DNA from: Mesorhizobium sp. Z1-4
GTDB taxonomy: Bacteria > Pseudomonadota > Alphaproteobacteria > Rhizobiales > Rhizobiaceae
Assembly: GCF_004000235.1 (NCBI RefSeq)
Contig: NZ_RCIO01000001.1
Location: forward strand, 496,001 to 560,000
Reading direction: 5' to 3'
DNA length: 64,000 nt
This document shows, piece by piece, positions 18,928 to 28,570 of this stretch (positions within the stretch are counted from its first letter, which is position 1; every line of letters begins with the position of its first letter). The translations under genes were made by a program, and so were the position numbers. Below the pieces are notes generated by a model, which worked only from the letters and a program-made list of their open reading frames with translations, did not search any database and was not told the DNA's origin.

Positions 18928-19992
18928 TCAGCCGCGGCCCGAAAGCATCGGCTCCGTCATCGCGGCGGAGTATGCGCGCGCGCTGGTGAGATAGGCGTCG
19001 TAGCTCTCGACCGTACGGGCGACATCGCCGCCCTGGGCGACAAGTTCGGCCTTCACCTCTTCCCAGGCGCCGCGCATGGCGGTGACCACATCGTCGGGGA
19101 AGTTGAGGAATTCGACACCCTCATCCTTCAGCGACTGCATCGCCTGGGCGTTGAAATAATCGAACTGACCATGCATCTCGAGCGCGGCCTGTCCGGCCGC
19201 AGCCTCGCAGATGGCCTGCAGGTCGGGCGACAGCTCGGCCCATGCGTCCTTGTTGAACACCACGGCCACGCCTGCGCCCGGCTCGGCAAAGGCCGGCACG
19301 TAACACAGATTGGTGACACGCTGCAGGCCGAAGGCCTGGTCGAGCATCGGGCCCACCCATTCGGCCGCGTCGATGGCGCCCGACTGCAGCGACTGGAAGA
19401 TTTCCGTCGGCGGCAACAGCACGGCGTTGACGCCCAGCTTGCGCAGCATCTCGCCGCCAAGGCCGGCGATGCGCATGTTGAGGCCCTGCAGGTCGGCCAG
19501 GCTTTCGATGCGGTTCTTGAACCAGCCGCCTGACTGCGTGTTGGAGTTGCCGGAATAAAAGGGTTTCATGTTGCGCTGGGCGTAGATGTCATCCCAGATT
19601 TCCTGTCCGCCGCCCCATTTCAGCCACGCAACCTGTTCGTTGGACGTCATGCCGAAGGGCACGCCTGTATACCAGTGAAGCGCGGCGTTTTTGCCCGCGG
19701 CGTAGTAGGTGGGGCCGTGGCCTACCGGCGCATTGCCCTGCTGGACGGCGTCTTCCACGCCAAAAGGCGGCACCAGTTCGCCGGCGCCATAGACGGTCAG
19801 TTCGATGCGACCGTCCGACATTGCCGAGACCAGTTCGGCATAACGTGTCACATTGGTGCCGACGCCGGGTGCGGCTTTCGGAAAGGCCGAGGCGAGGTTC
19901 CACTGGATCTTGCCCTGCGCGACAGCCGGTGCCGCAAGGGTCGTAGCGGCGGCAAGACCGGCGCCCGAGGCAAGGAATGTTCTACGTTTCAT
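18928..19992 (-). CDS. TRAP transporter substrate-binding protein (DctP family)
   Basis: 354 residues with a probable Tat signal, MKRRTFLASGAGLAAATTLA, cleaved after AVA. The mature part matches DctP-family receptors (PFGVEDAVQQGNAPVGHGPT, GLQGLNMRIAGLGGEML-like region, and the C-terminal FNAQAMQSLKDEGVE). The start ATG 19992 follows GGAGGAACGC; the frame extends 4 codons upstream to a TTG that lies in the ribosome binding site. It captures a carboxylate-type solute in the periplasm for the DctM/DctQ pair. Substrate unknown. Confidence 0.92.
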   Translation of the reverse strand: MKRRTFLASGAGLAAATTLAAPAVAQGKIQWNLASAFPKAAPGVGTNVTRYAELVSAMSDGRIELTVYGAGELVPPFGVEDAVQQGNAPVGHGPTYYAAGKNAALHWYTGVPFGMTSNEQVAWLKWGGGQEIWDDIYAQRNMKPFYSGNSNTQSGGWFKNRIESLADLQGLNMRIAGLGGEMLRKLGVNAVLLPPTEIFQSLQSGAIDAAEWVGPMLDQAFGLQRVTNLCYVPAFAEPGAGVAVVFNKDAWAELSPDLQAICEAAAGQAALEMHGQFDYFNAQAMQSLKDEGVEFLNFPDDVVTAMRGAWEEVKAELVAQGGDVARTVESYDAYLTSARAYSAAMTEPMLSGRG

Positions 19993-20013
19993 GCGTTCCT
20001 CCAAAGGTGAAAG

Positions 20014-21558
20014 CTATCCGAAAATCTTTGCCGGCAGCCAGGTGGCCAGTTCCGGCACCGCGACCAGCAATGCCAGCGCCGCAAGCTGCAGAAGCACAAA
20101 CGGTATCACGCCACGATAGATCGCACCTGTCGAGATGGAACGCGGAGCCACGGAGCGGAAATAGAATAGGGCAAAGCCGAATGGCGGGGTCAGGAAGGAC
20201 GTCTGCAGGTTCATCGCCAGGAGCACCCCGAACCAGACCGGCGAGATATCCGTGCCCAGGATCGCCGGCCCGAGCAGCGGCACGACGATATAGATGATCT
20301 CCACCGCCTCGAGGATGAACCCGAGCAAAAACACAACCGCCATCACCACCATCAGTGCGCCGAACTGACCTCCGGGCAGCGCTTTCATGAGCTCAGCCAC
20401 CAGATGGTCGCCACCGAATCCGCGGAACACCAGCGCCAGCATCGACGCGGCGATGACAATGCCGAACACCATGCCGGATATCTTCACCGTTTCGGCAAGC
20501 ACCGAGGCCAGCAGGCCCGAGCGAAGCAGCTTCGAACCGGCGGCCAGCGTACCGGCGGCGATCAGCACCGCGGCCAGCACCGCCAGCGCGCCTGCGGGGG
20601 TGTCGGCGCCGGCCCGGCCGAGGCCGAGGATACGCAGAGCAACCAGCGCGAAGGCAGCGACGCCCGCCGCCACCAGCACGGCACGCAGCATCCGGTTGCC
20701 GGTGGACACGAATGCCGCCATCAGGAGCGCGCCTATGGCGCCAAGCCCGGCAGCCTCGGTCGCCGTCGCGACGCCGGCAAGGATCGAGCCAAGAACGGCG
20801 AGAATCAGCAGCATGGGCGGCAGGAAGGTGAACAGGATTTCGGCCACCGGAACACGCTGCCGTGTCGCCTGTTTGCGCGTGCCCGGCGCGGACCGAAGCA
20901 CGACCAGCAGATAGGCTGCGTAAAGCGCAACAAGCACCAGGCCTGGCACCAGTGCGCCGGCAAACAGGTCGCCGACCGAAACCGCGGCGGGTGCGAAATT
21001 GCCGGCCTTCTGCTGCGCCTCCAGATAGGTGTTGCCGATCTGGTCGCCCAGAAGCACCAGCAATATCGATGGTGGAATGATCTGGCCAAGCGTTCCCGAC
21101 GCGCAGATCAGCCCGCTTGCGCGATGCTGCGGAATGCCGGCCTCCAGCATCGGCTTCAGCGCAACCAGCACCAGCATCACCACGGTCGCGCCGATGATGC
21201 CGGTGGCGGCGGCGATCATCGCCGAGAACAGCAGCACCGAGAGCCCCATGCCGCGCGGGCTGCCGCCCATCATGCGGGCAAGAACGCCGAGCATCTTTTC
21301 GGCCAGATTGGAGCGCTCGAGAAAAACGCCCATCAGCACGAAAAGCGGCACAGCCATCAGCAGGCTGTTGGACATGATGCCCCAGATGCGAGCCGGAAAG
21401 AAATTCAGGAACGAGAGGTCGAAGGCGCCGAACAGACTTCCGATGACGGCAAACACCAGCGGCACACCCGCGATCGCCAGCATGGCCGGAACACCGCTCA
21501 GAATGCCGGCAAAGAGGCCGAGGAACATCAGGATGAGGAAGAGTTCCTGCACCGTCAT
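20014..21558 (-). CDS. TRAP transporter large permease (DctM family)
   Basis: 514 residues, longer than the usual 430, with extra hydrophobic sequence at about 240-340. It has the DctM motifs NSLLMAVPLFVLMGVFLERS, ASGTLGQIIPPSILLVLLGD and the C-terminal GVLLAMNLQTSFLTPPFGFA. The family couples solute uptake to Na+ entry. It overlaps the small-permease gene by 4 bases. Confidence 0.93.
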   Translation of the reverse strand: MTVQELFLILMFLGLFAGILSGVPAMLAIAGVPLVFAVIGSLFGAFDLSFLNFFPARIWGIMSNSLLMAVPLFVLMGVFLERSNLAEKMLGVLARMMGGSPRGMGLSVLLFSAMIAAATGIIGATVVMLVLVALKPMLEAGIPQHRASGLICASGTLGQIIPPSILLVLLGDQIGNTYLEAQQKAGNFAPAAVSVGDLFAGALVPGLVLVALYAAYLLVVLRSAPGTRKQATRQRVPVAEILFTFLPPMLLILAVLGSILAGVATATEAAGLGAIGALLMAAFVSTGNRMLRAVLVAAGVAAFALVALRILGLGRAGADTPAGALAVLAAVLIAAGTLAAGSKLLRSGLLASVLAETVKISGMVFGIVIAASMLALVFRGFGGDHLVAELMKALPGGQFGALMVVMAVVFLLGFILEAVEIIYIVVPLLGPAILGTDISPVWFGVLLAMNLQTSFLTPPFGFALFYFRSVAPRSISTGAIYRGVIPFVLLQLAALALLVAVPELATWLPAKIFG

Positions 21559-22076
21559 TGTCCGGCACTTTCCCCGGCGCCGCTGCGCAGCGCAGCGGCA
21601 ATGCCCTGCACGATCATCAGCGCGGCCGAAACCGGAAGCGCGGTCTTGACCAGAAACAGGCCGCCCAGCCCGCCGGTTTCGACCGAGGTTTCGCGGATCG
21701 ACCAGCTGTAGCGAAGATCTGGCCAGTTAGCCCAGATAACGAGGCCGAAGACCGGCACCAGGAACAGAACCAGCGCGACGAAATCGGCCCGCCTCAGATA
21801 GGATGGCGACAGCATTTCGGAAAACACCTCGACGCGGACATGACCGCCGCGCGCCAGGCAGGCCGGCACCGACAGAGCCAGGAACACCGCGAAGGCGTAG
21901 TTCGCCAGATCCTGCAAGGCGATACTGCCTGCCGCGAAGCCGTATCGCAGCACAACGACCGTTAGAACGACAACCGTCAGAACCGCCAGCGCCGCCATGC
22001 AGGCGAAGCTGGTCATGCGGTCGAGCGCGCCGGCGAAACGGAGAAACAGCTTTCTGGCGCGCTCCAGCGGTGTCAT
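21555..22076 (-). CDS. TRAP transporter small permease (DctQ family)
   Basis: 173 residues from ATG 22076, with four predicted membrane helices and the DctQ motifs ALQDLANYAFAVFLALSVP and RGGHVRVEVFSEML. The frame is open to GTG 22124; the shorter start fits the family length but the ribosome binding site is weak, so the start is uncertain. It is read directly after the GlxA-type regulator gene. Confidence 0.88.
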   Translation of the reverse strand: MTPLERARKLFLRFAGALDRMTSFACMAALAVLTVVVLTVVVLRYGFAAGSIALQDLANYAFAVFLALSVPACLARGGHVRVEVFSEMLSPSYLRRADFVALVLFLVPVFGLVIWANWPDLRYSWSIRETSVETGGLGGLFLVKTALPVSAALMIVQGIAAALRSGAGESAGQ

Positions 22077-22133
22077 GCGGCACCCAGGCCAGATGCGCGC
22101 CAACGATGTCCGCCCCAACCGCACACGCTCATC

Positions 22134-23096
22134 TCAATATGTCGTCCTGCGTTCCTCGCTCGGCGGGCGGCCGAACTGAAGCCGGTAGCTCTGGGCGAAA
22201 TAGGAGTGCGATGTGAAGCCGGTGGCAATCGCCACGTCGAGGATCGGCATATTGGTCTGGCGCAGCAATTCGCGCGCCCGCTCCAGCCTGAGCCGCATGT
22301 AATAGCGGCCCGGCGTCATGTTGAGATGGCGCAGGAAAAGCCGCTCCACCTGGCGCACCGAAAGCCCTGCCGATTTCGCCAGTTGCCCCGCCGACAGCGG
22401 CTCGTCGAGATTGTCGGCCATCAGTTCGACGATCCGGCGCAGCTTGTCGGACTTGCCGGTCAGGTCGCGCTCCGGGCCGATGCGCTGGCGGTCGCTCGCG
22501 GTGCGGATGCGCTCGTGCTGGAACTGGTTGGCGACCTCGTTGGCAATGCCTGCACCGAAATCGGCGCGCACGATTTCAAGCATCAGGTCGATCGAGGTGG
22601 TGCCGCCGGCGCAGGTGTAGCGCTTGCGGTCGATCTCGTAGACGCCGCCTGTGCATTCTATGTCGGGGAAATGTTCCTTGAAGCCGGCGCGGTTTTCCCA
22701 GTGGATCGTGCAGCGGTAGCCGTCGAGCAGACCGGCCTCCGCGATCAGATGCGCGCCGACCGACAGCCCGCCCAGCGCGCCGCCGCGCCGGCTCCAGGAG
22801 CGCAGCGCGCCAAGTAATTTGCTCTTGCCGGGAAACTCGGTCGTCAGGCCGACGCAGACAAACAATATGTCGGCTCGCTGTATGTCCGTGACCGAATAGT
22901 CGATCTTGATCGGCAGGCCGTTGGAGGCCATCACCGCCTCGCCATCGACCGAAACCGTTGTCCAGGAATAATAATCGTAACCGATGGCGCGATTGGCCGA
23001 GCGCACGGTGTCGATCGCCGCGGCAAGCGAGAACATCGAAAACTTGTCGACCAGCAGAAATGCGAAATGCCTGCCGGCTTGCGCGGGTTCGTTCAT
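22134..23096 (-). CDS. GlxA-family transcriptional regulator (DJ-1/PfpI plus AraC)
   Basis: 320 residues. Residues 8-180 form a DJ-1/PfpI-like domain (FLLVDKFSMFSLAAAIDTVR; GALGGLSVGAHLIAEAGLLD, without the usual nucleophilic cysteine at the elbow). Residues 205-318 form an AraC DNA-binding domain with SAGQLAKSAGLSVRQVERLF and IATGFTSHSYFAQSYRLQFG. GlxA regulators often control catabolism of quaternary amines or similar. Lying right upstream of the TRAP genes in the same direction, it probably controls that transporter. Confidence 0.9.
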   Translation of the reverse strand: MNEPAQAGRHFAFLLVDKFSMFSLAAAIDTVRSANRAIGYDYYSWTTVSVDGEAVMASNGLPIKIDYSVTDIQRADILFVCVGLTTEFPGKSKLLGALRSWSRRGGALGGLSVGAHLIAEAGLLDGYRCTIHWENRAGFKEHFPDIECTGGVYEIDRKRYTCAGGTTSIDLMLEIVRADFGAGIANEVANQFQHERIRTASDRQRIGPERDLTGKSDKLRRIVELMADNLDEPLSAGQLAKSAGLSVRQVERLFLRHLNMTPGRYYMRLRLERARELLRQTNMPILDVAIATGFTSHSYFAQSYRLQFGRPPSEERRTTY

Positions 23097-23180
23097 GGCC
23101 GCCGGTTCTAGCCGATTGGTCGGCAGCCGACCAGATGCGGTGTTGCGAGGCGAAAGGGCCAGGCATCCGGCCCCTGATTG

Positions 23181-24080
23181 TCAGAAGCGCGGTGGTGTTT
23201 TGCCCGCGGCGCGGTAGGCCGAAGTCACCGTCGCCGCCATCAGCATGGCGATGGTCATCGGGCCGACGCCGCCCGGCACCGGGGTGATCGCACGGGCGAT
23301 CTTTTCGGCTTCCTCGAACGCGACATCGCCGACGAGCCGCGTCTTGCCTTCGCCCTTCTCGGGCGCCGGTATGCGGTTGATGCCGACATCGATCACGGTG
23401 GCGCCCGGTTTCACCCAGTCGCCCTTGACCATTTCCGGGCGGCCGACCGCCGCCACCAGTATGTCTGCCCCGCGCGCCACCGCCGGCAGATCGGCGGTGC
23501 GGCTATGGGCGATCGTCACGGTCGCGTTGGCGGCGAGCAACAGGTTCGCCATCGGCTTGCCGACGATGTTGGAACGGCCGATCACGACCGCGGACAGACC
23601 GGAGAGATCGCGACCGCGTACCCGCTCGATCATCAGCATCGAGCCGGCAGGCGTGCAAGGCACGAACGCCTCGTCGAGCGCGCCGGTGCCGAGCCGGCCA
23701 ACGTTGATGTAATGAAAACCGTCGACATCCTTGTCCGGCGAGATCGCCTGGATCACGGCGTCGGCGTCGATGTGGTCCGGCAGCGGCAGTTGCACCAGAA
23801 TGCCGTGGATGGCGGGGTCGGCGTTGAGCTCAGCGACCAGCTTCAGCAGATCGTCCTGCGTCGTGGTGTCGGCATCCAGATTGTGCTGAACGGAATGAAA
23901 TCCGCATTCCTTGGCGCGGCGGCCCTTGGAATTCACATAGACCTGGCTTGCCGGATCCTCGCCGACCAGCACAACCGCGAGGCCGGGCGTAATGCCGGAA
24001 CTTACGAGTGCTGCCGTAGACTCGATCACTTTCACCACGACGCTTTCGGCAATCGCCCTGCCGTCAATGATCTCTGCCAT
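23181..24080 (-). CDS. folD: Bifunctional methylenetetrahydrofolate dehydrogenase/cyclohydrolase
   Basis: 299 residues. Interconverts 5,10-methylene-, methenyl- and 10-formyl-tetrahydrofolate with NADP(H). The catalytic Y-x-x-x-K motif is in [14 protein letters not shown], the substrate site in [13 protein letters not shown], and the NADP site in [17 protein letters not shown]. Ends [16 protein letters not shown]-like as expected. It is 84 bases upstream of the regulator gene and divergent from proC. Confidence 0.97.
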   Translation of the reverse strand: MAEIIDGRAIAESVVVKVIESTAALVSSGITPGLAVVLVGEDPASQVYVNSKGRRAKECGFHSVQHNLDADTTTQDDLLKLVAELNADPAIHGILVQLPLPDHIDADAVIQAISPDKDVDGFHYINVGRLGTGALDEAFVPCTPAGSMLMIERVRGRDLSGLSAVVIGRSNIVGKPMANLLLAANATVTIAHSRTADLPAVARGADILVAAVGRPEMVKGDWVKPGATVIDVGINRIPAPEKGEGKTRLVGDVAFEEAEKIARAITPVPGGVGPMTIAMLMAATVTSAYRAAGKTPPRF

Positions 24081-24249
24081 CGCTGCCCTCCTCGTCGTCT
24101 GGTCCGCACCCGGGGCATATTGCCCGCGCCCCAGGATTGCAATGGCATGGAAACGCCGTTTAGGCGCTCATATCCGACAAGCTGCCGCGCCGCGCAATTG
24201 CCTTGTCGGCGCCTGCTCTATAACCAAACTGGCAACACGGAGGTTCGAC

Positions 24250-25059
24250 ATGGCGGAAAAGCGCGTGATCCTGGTCGGCTGTGGCAATATGGGCCGCGCC
24301 ATGCTCGAGGGCTGGCTCGATGCCGGCCGGCTGAAGCCCGGCCAGGTGGATGTGGTCGAACCCACGGACGCACTGCGCGAGCACGCCACAGCACTCGGCG
24401 TCAATGTTCACGCTTCGGCCGAGGGCCTGGCACTGGCGGGCGACGCCATCGTCATTCTGGCCGTCAAGCCGCAGGTCATCGTCAAGGTGGCAGAGGGCTA
24501 TCGTGGCTTCGCGCAGACAGGTGCGACCTTCGTTTCGATTGCCGCCGGCACGCCGGTTTCCGCACTTGAAGGCGCACTGGGCGCCGGCACGGCGATCATC
24601 CGCTGCATGCCCAACACGCCGGCTGCGATCGGCAAGGGCATGATGGTGGTCTACGCAAACTCGCACGTTGCGTCGTCCACGCTCGACGAGGTGAAGCTGC
24701 TGCTATCGGCCTCCGGCATGGTCGAGACCATCGACGATGAGGAACTGATGCACGCCGTTACCGCGGTATCCGGCTCCGGCCCGGCCTACCTGTTCCACTT
24801 CATCGAGTGCCTGACCGCAGCCGGCGAAAAAGCCGGCCTGCCCGCTGAAACAGCAGCACAACTTGCCATGCAGACCGCCTATGGCGCCGCTTCGCTGGCG
24901 GCGGCCAGCGACGATCCGCCTTCGCGTCTTCGGGAACAGGTAACCAGCCCCAACGGCACCACTGCGGCAGCACTCGGGGTGCTGATGGGGCCTATGGGGA
25001 CGCTGATGGACGAAGCAGTCGAAGCGGCGCGGAAGAGGTCGGAGGAACTGGGGAGGTAG
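24250..25059 (+). CDS. proC: Pyrroline-5-carboxylate reductase
   Basis: 269 residues from ATG 24250, preceded by GGAGG at 7 bases; the long upstream open frame has no homology. Last step of proline synthesis, reducing pyrroline-5-carboxylate with NAD(P)H. Signatures are VILVGCGNMGRAMLEGW, FVSIAAGTPVSALE, RCMPNTPAAIGKGM and the C-terminal LREQVTSPNGTTAAALGVLM. Confidence 0.96.
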   Translation: MAEKRVILVGCGNMGRAMLEGWLDAGRLKPGQVDVVEPTDALREHATALGVNVHASAEGLALAGDAIVILAVKPQVIVKVAEGYRGFAQTGATFVSIAAGTPVSALEGALGAGTAIIRCMPNTPAAIGKGMMVVYANSHVASSTLDEVKLLLSASGMVETIDDEELMHAVTAVSGSGPAYLFHFIECLTAAGEKAGLPAETAAQLAMQTAYGAASLAAASDDPPSRLREQVTSPNGTTAAALGVLMGPMGTLMDEAVEAARKRSEELGR

Positions 25060-25111
25060 GGCGAGCCGCCTCGAACCTCGGCGCGTCGTCGCGATGACGA
25101 AGCACATCTAT

Positions 25112-25132
25112 TCTCCCCAATGGTGGGGGAGA
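25112..25132. terminator. Hairpin between convergent genes, possible terminator
   Basis: A 7-bp stem TCTCCCC/GGGGAGA with a 7-base loop lies between proC and the convergent dehydrogenase gene. There is no T run, so a short dispersed repeat is an alternative. Confidence 0.35.
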
Positions 25133-25137
25133 GGCAG

Positions 25138-26454
25138 TCACCCCGCCAAAACCAGCTCATCCTGCCTTTGCCGCAGCTCGACCAGCTTCGATGCCGGGTC
25201 GGGGGCAACGTTCGCATAGGTCAGCAGCTCGCCCTTCCTGACCGCCGCAGTCACCTTGCCGCCTTCGAGCACCCCGCACGGAACCGCCTGCGACTGGCGC
25301 GCGTCGGGTACGGTCATGATCCAGGAGCGGTACATGTATTCGCCAATCGCATCGAGCGTTTCGCCGGGCTTGAGATCGCGCTTGGCGAGCGCGCAGACTT
25401 CTGCGACTGGCCGGTCAAGCGGCACCATGTCGGCCTTGCCGTAAAGCACGGCCCGGGCGCAGGTCAGCGGCACTTCGAGGCTGGTGAGATGATAGGGCCG
25501 GAAAAAAGTGTAATACGGACCGGCGCCGAGCTTGAGGTCGTTCATACGCTCGCGCAGGCGCGGATGGTCCATCTCGGCGATCACGAAGACGCCCGGCGCC
25601 ACACCCTTGCCGATGGAGAAGTCCACGCAGCCGGTGCGTGACAGCACGCCGCCATCCGCAACCGGGCACAGTACCGACGAAAGTTCCTCGCGCGTGGCGG
25701 CCGGGCCGTGCATGCCGGGTTTGTCCGGAACCAGACCGGTCGCGTTGGCGATCGCCGCCATTTCGACCATCGTCTTCGAACCGTCGACGAACTCGACCAG
25801 CATGCGCGGGTTCATGTTGCGCCGCCGCGCCTCCTCCTCGTAATCGTCAGGCGTTGCATCATGGTTGAGCGGATTGTTCTTGCCCTTGCCGGCAGCAACG
25901 ATGTCATGCCCCATCGCCGACACGAACTCGATCAGCTCCATGCAGGAAGACGGCTCATCGCCCGCCCCCAGCGAATAGACGACATCGAGCTTGCGCGCCG
26001 CATCCTTCAGATAGGCGCCGATGGTGACATCGGCCTCGACATTCATCATAACGAGGTGCTTGCCGTGCTCCATCGCGGTGAGGCCGATCTCGGCACCGAC
26101 GGCCGGCTTTCCGGTGGCATCGATCACCACATCGACCAGGTCGCTGGTGGCAGCGAGCAGCGGATCGCCGACGATCGCTGTCTTGCCTGCCTCTATCGCT
26201 GCCAGCACGGCACCGGCGCTGTCGGCCTCGACCGCGCTTTCGGCCGCCCTGCCGGCTATCGATACCGCCTCAAGCCCGCGACCGGGGCGCGTGTCTGCAA
26301 TCGCCGCCAGTTCCAGACCGCGCATGCGCGCCACCTGGGTGACAATGTCGGTGCCCATCTCGCCGCAGCCGATCAAACCGATACGGACCGGCCTGCCGGT
26401 GTCGGCTCTGATTGCAAGGTCCCTGGCGAGGCCCACGGGGGATACGTTCGTCAT
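25138..26454 (-). CDS. Gfo/Idh-type NAD(P)-dependent oxidoreductase with C-terminal SAF domain
   Basis: 438 residues. N-terminal Rossmann motif RIGLIGCGEMGTDIVTQVAR at about 24-43, a homoserine-dehydrogenase-like catalytic middle (DATGKPAVGAEIGLTAMEHG; GAGDEPSSCMELIEF), and a C-terminal SAF-type domain (AEVCALAKRDLKPGETLDAI). This group of dehydrogenases is found in sugar or sugar-acid catabolism, but the substrate cannot be assigned. It stands alone, convergent with proC. Confidence 0.82.
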   Translation of the reverse strand: MTNVSPVGLARDLAIRADTGRPVRIGLIGCGEMGTDIVTQVARMRGLELAAIADTRPGRGLEAVSIAGRAAESAVEADSAGAVLAAIEAGKTAIVGDPLLAATSDLVDVVIDATGKPAVGAEIGLTAMEHGKHLVMMNVEADVTIGAYLKDAARKLDVVYSLGAGDEPSSCMELIEFVSAMGHDIVAAGKGKNNPLNHDATPDDYEEEARRRNMNPRMLVEFVDGSKTMVEMAAIANATGLVPDKPGMHGPAATREELSSVLCPVADGGVLSRTGCVDFSIGKGVAPGVFVIAEMDHPRLRERMNDLKLGAGPYYTFFRPYHLTSLEVPLTCARAVLYGKADMVPLDRPVAEVCALAKRDLKPGETLDAIGEYMYRSWIMTVPDARQSQAVPCGVLEGGKVTAAVRKGELLTYANVAPDPASKLVELRQRQDELVLAG

Positions 26455-26605
26455 TTCTCGTCCTTTGCGCTACCCATCCAAAGACGGAGGCGTTCTGCTT
26501 TGTCAATCTGCAGCCGGGCAGCGCCGGCATTAACCCTCGATTAATCATGACCTTGAAGAGATTGCACATTCCGCTGTTTATGGCTGCATATGGCAGGCGC
26601 CTTGC

Positions 26606-27424
26606 ATGACCGGGGCCATGCACAATCGAATGGTTCAAAACGTGACAGCCAATATGCAGACCAGAATGACCGAATGGCCGACCTCCACGCTGGGGCGGCT
26701 TCCCATCGTGCGCGCGGACATCGCCACGACGGCTGAGGCTTTCGTCCGGGAGTCCCTGGACAAACGCGGCAAAGCGGGACGGCCGTTCTATTCGACCTCC
26801 GCCAACGGCCAGGTTCTGGCGATGTGCGGCAGCGAGCCGGAGTTTCTGGACCTGATGCTGGCGGCCGACCAGATCCACGCCGACGGCATGCCGATGGTCA
26901 CCTATTCGAAGCTGTTTTCAGCCAATCCACTGCCGGAGCGTGTCGCGACGACCGATCTCGTGCAGGCGGTTGCGCGCGAGGCCGAGGCCAAGGGAGCGAC
27001 GTTCTATCTTCTCGGTGCAAAGGAAGAGGTGAACCGCAAGGCCGTCGAGATGCTCAAGGCAGATTATCCCGACCTTGTTTTTGCCGGGCGCCGTAACGGC
27101 TATTTCACGCGGGACGAAGAAGACGCGGTGGTAGACGAGATCAATCGGGCCGCACCGGACATTTTGTGGGTCGGCCTCGGCATCCCGCTGGAGCAGCAGT
27201 TCGTGGCACGCAATATCGAGCGGCTTACCAATGTCGGCGTGATCAAGACATCCGGCGGCCTGTTCGACTTTCTGTCCGGCAAAAACACCCGCGCCCCGGG
27301 CTGGATGCAGGCGGCCGGTCTGGAATGGGTGTATCGCGCCTGGCTGGAACCGCGGCGGCTGGCGATGCGTTACATCACCACCAATCCGCAGGCCATTTCC
27401 GCGCTGTTCCGCCATTCGGCCTGA
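26606..27424 (+). CDS. WecG/TagA/CpsF-family glycosyltransferase
   Basis: 272 residues. Signatures: SANGQVLAMCGSEPEFLDLM, ADQIHADGMPMV, FYLLGAKEEVNRKAVEML and WVGLGIPLEQQFVARN. The family (GT26) transfers ManNAc-type sugars to lipid-linked acceptors in surface polysaccharide synthesis. Its position 3 bases before the GH5 gene, and the polysaccharide genes beyond, place it in that locus. The exact start among several in-frame ATGs (26606, 26618, 26630, 26657) is uncertain. Confidence 0.88.
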   Translation: MTGAMHNRMVQNVTANMQTRMTEWPTSTLGRLPIVRADIATTAEAFVRESLDKRGKAGRPFYSTSANGQVLAMCGSEPEFLDLMLAADQIHADGMPMVTYSKLFSANPLPERVATTDLVQAVAREAEAKGATFYLLGAKEEVNRKAVEMLKADYPDLVFAGRRNGYFTRDEEDAVVDEINRAAPDILWVGLGIPLEQQFVARNIERLTNVGVIKTSGGLFDFLSGKNTRAPGWMQAAGLEWVYRAWLEPRRLAMRYITTNPQAISALFRHSA

Positions 27425-27427
27425 GCG

Positions 27428-28570
27428 ATGCGGCGAGGCGCAATAGCGAAAACGGCGCTCTACGGCGCAATCGCCGCCATTGTGCTTGTGACGACACCGG
27501 CCGCGGCTGCGTGCAAGCCGCCCGAAGGCTTTCCCAACCCCGCCCTCGTTGCCACCATGCAGCGTGGCGTCAACCTGCCGAACTGGGATCATCCGGACCC
27601 AGCGGCACGTCCCACTACGGAACAGCTGCGCGCGGTACGTGGCCACGGCTTCACCCATATCCGGCTGCTGGTCGAGCGGCCGCCTCTCGCCGACGGCGAA
27701 GCCCAGCAGGTATTCGCTCAAGAGCTCTTCGAGCAGATCATCCTGCTGCTCAGCATGGACTACACCGTCAGCGTCGATCTGCACGCCGGCCATCTCGCGG
27801 AGCCATATCTGGCGAAAGGCCCGGACGCGGCGCGTGCGTTCCTGTCCGACATCTGGCGGCGGCTGGCGCCTGTGATACGGGTCTTCGACCGCGAGCAAGT
27901 TGCGGTTGAATTGCTGAACGAGCCGCCAGCGAATTCCGAGGTCTGGGAGGAGACGGCACGGGGCCTTGTGTCCGACATCAGGCAATGGTTGCCGGACCAC
28001 ACGATCATTGTCGGCCCCGCCGGCCCGCAGCGCTTCGACGCACTGGCCCAAATGGAGCCGCTAGCGGACAAAAACATCGTCTACGCGGTGCACTATTACG
28101 ACCCGTTCCTCTTCACCCATCAGGGCGCGACATGGGGCGGGCCGGACGACCCGCTGCAATATCTTGCCGGATTGCCCTTTCCCGCGCATCTCGACGACGA
28201 GGCCGTACAAGCCAACATTTCGGCACTTGAGAATGGCGGGCGGTCGGACCTGGCCGGCGAACTGGCAAAGCAACTCAGACAGCCATGGACGGAGGGCGGC
28301 ATCGCCAAGGCGTTTGCGAGCATGGCGGATTGGCGCCAGCGCACCGGGCAGCCGGTGGTTGTGAACGAGTTCGGAACGCTCAGCTTCGTTGCACCGCGGC
28401 AGTCGCGGCTTGCATGGCTCGCTTCCGTCGGCCGCCAGGCCGAGGCGGCGTGTATCGGCTGGACGCACTGGGATTTTCAGGATGGTTTCGGCCTTATGGA
28501 CCCGGAAACCGGGCTTCCCGACCCTGGCGTGATCGAAGCGCTGGCCCCGGCCAAACGGCAGGATTACTGA
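27428..28570 (+). CDS. Secreted glycoside hydrolase family 5 (cellulase-like)
   Basis: 380 residues with a signal peptide (TALYGAIAAIVLVTTPAAAA). The acid/base glutamate is in VAVELLNEPP and the nucleophile glutamate in VVNEFGTLSF, the GH5 pair; GVNLPNW and HYYDPFLFTHQGATW are also typical. It probably trims or degrades beta-glucan or the polysaccharide made by this locus, as exoglycanases do in other export systems. It overlaps the convergent next gene by 7 bases. Confidence 0.9.
   Translation: MRRGAIAKTALYGAIAAIVLVTTPAAAACKPPEGFPNPALVATMQRGVNLPNWDHPDPAARPTTEQLRAVRGHGFTHIRLLVERPPLADGEAQQVFAQELFEQIILLLSMDYTVSVDLHAGHLAEPYLAKGPDAARAFLSDIWRRLAPVIRVFDREQVAVELLNEPPANSEVWEETARGLVSDIRQWLPDHTIIVGPAGPQRFDALAQMEPLADKNIVYAVHYYDPFLFTHQGATWGGPDDPLQYLAGLPFPAHLDDEAVQANISALENGGRSDLAGELAKQLRQPWTEGGIAKAFASMADWRQRTGQPVVVNEFGTLSFVAPRQSRLAWLASVGRQAEAACIGWTHWDFQDGFGLMDPETGLPDPGVIEALAPAKRQDY

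Noticed and set aside
23178-24569. A 463-residue plus-strand frame opposite folD and into proC
   Set aside because: It is an antisense frame to folD, with no homology, and both real genes explain the sequence.
26547-26609. A 20-codon frame ending in an ATGA overlap with the WecG-type gene, possible leader peptide
   Set aside because: There is no clear ribosome binding site and no attenuator-like hairpin; the overlap may be chance.
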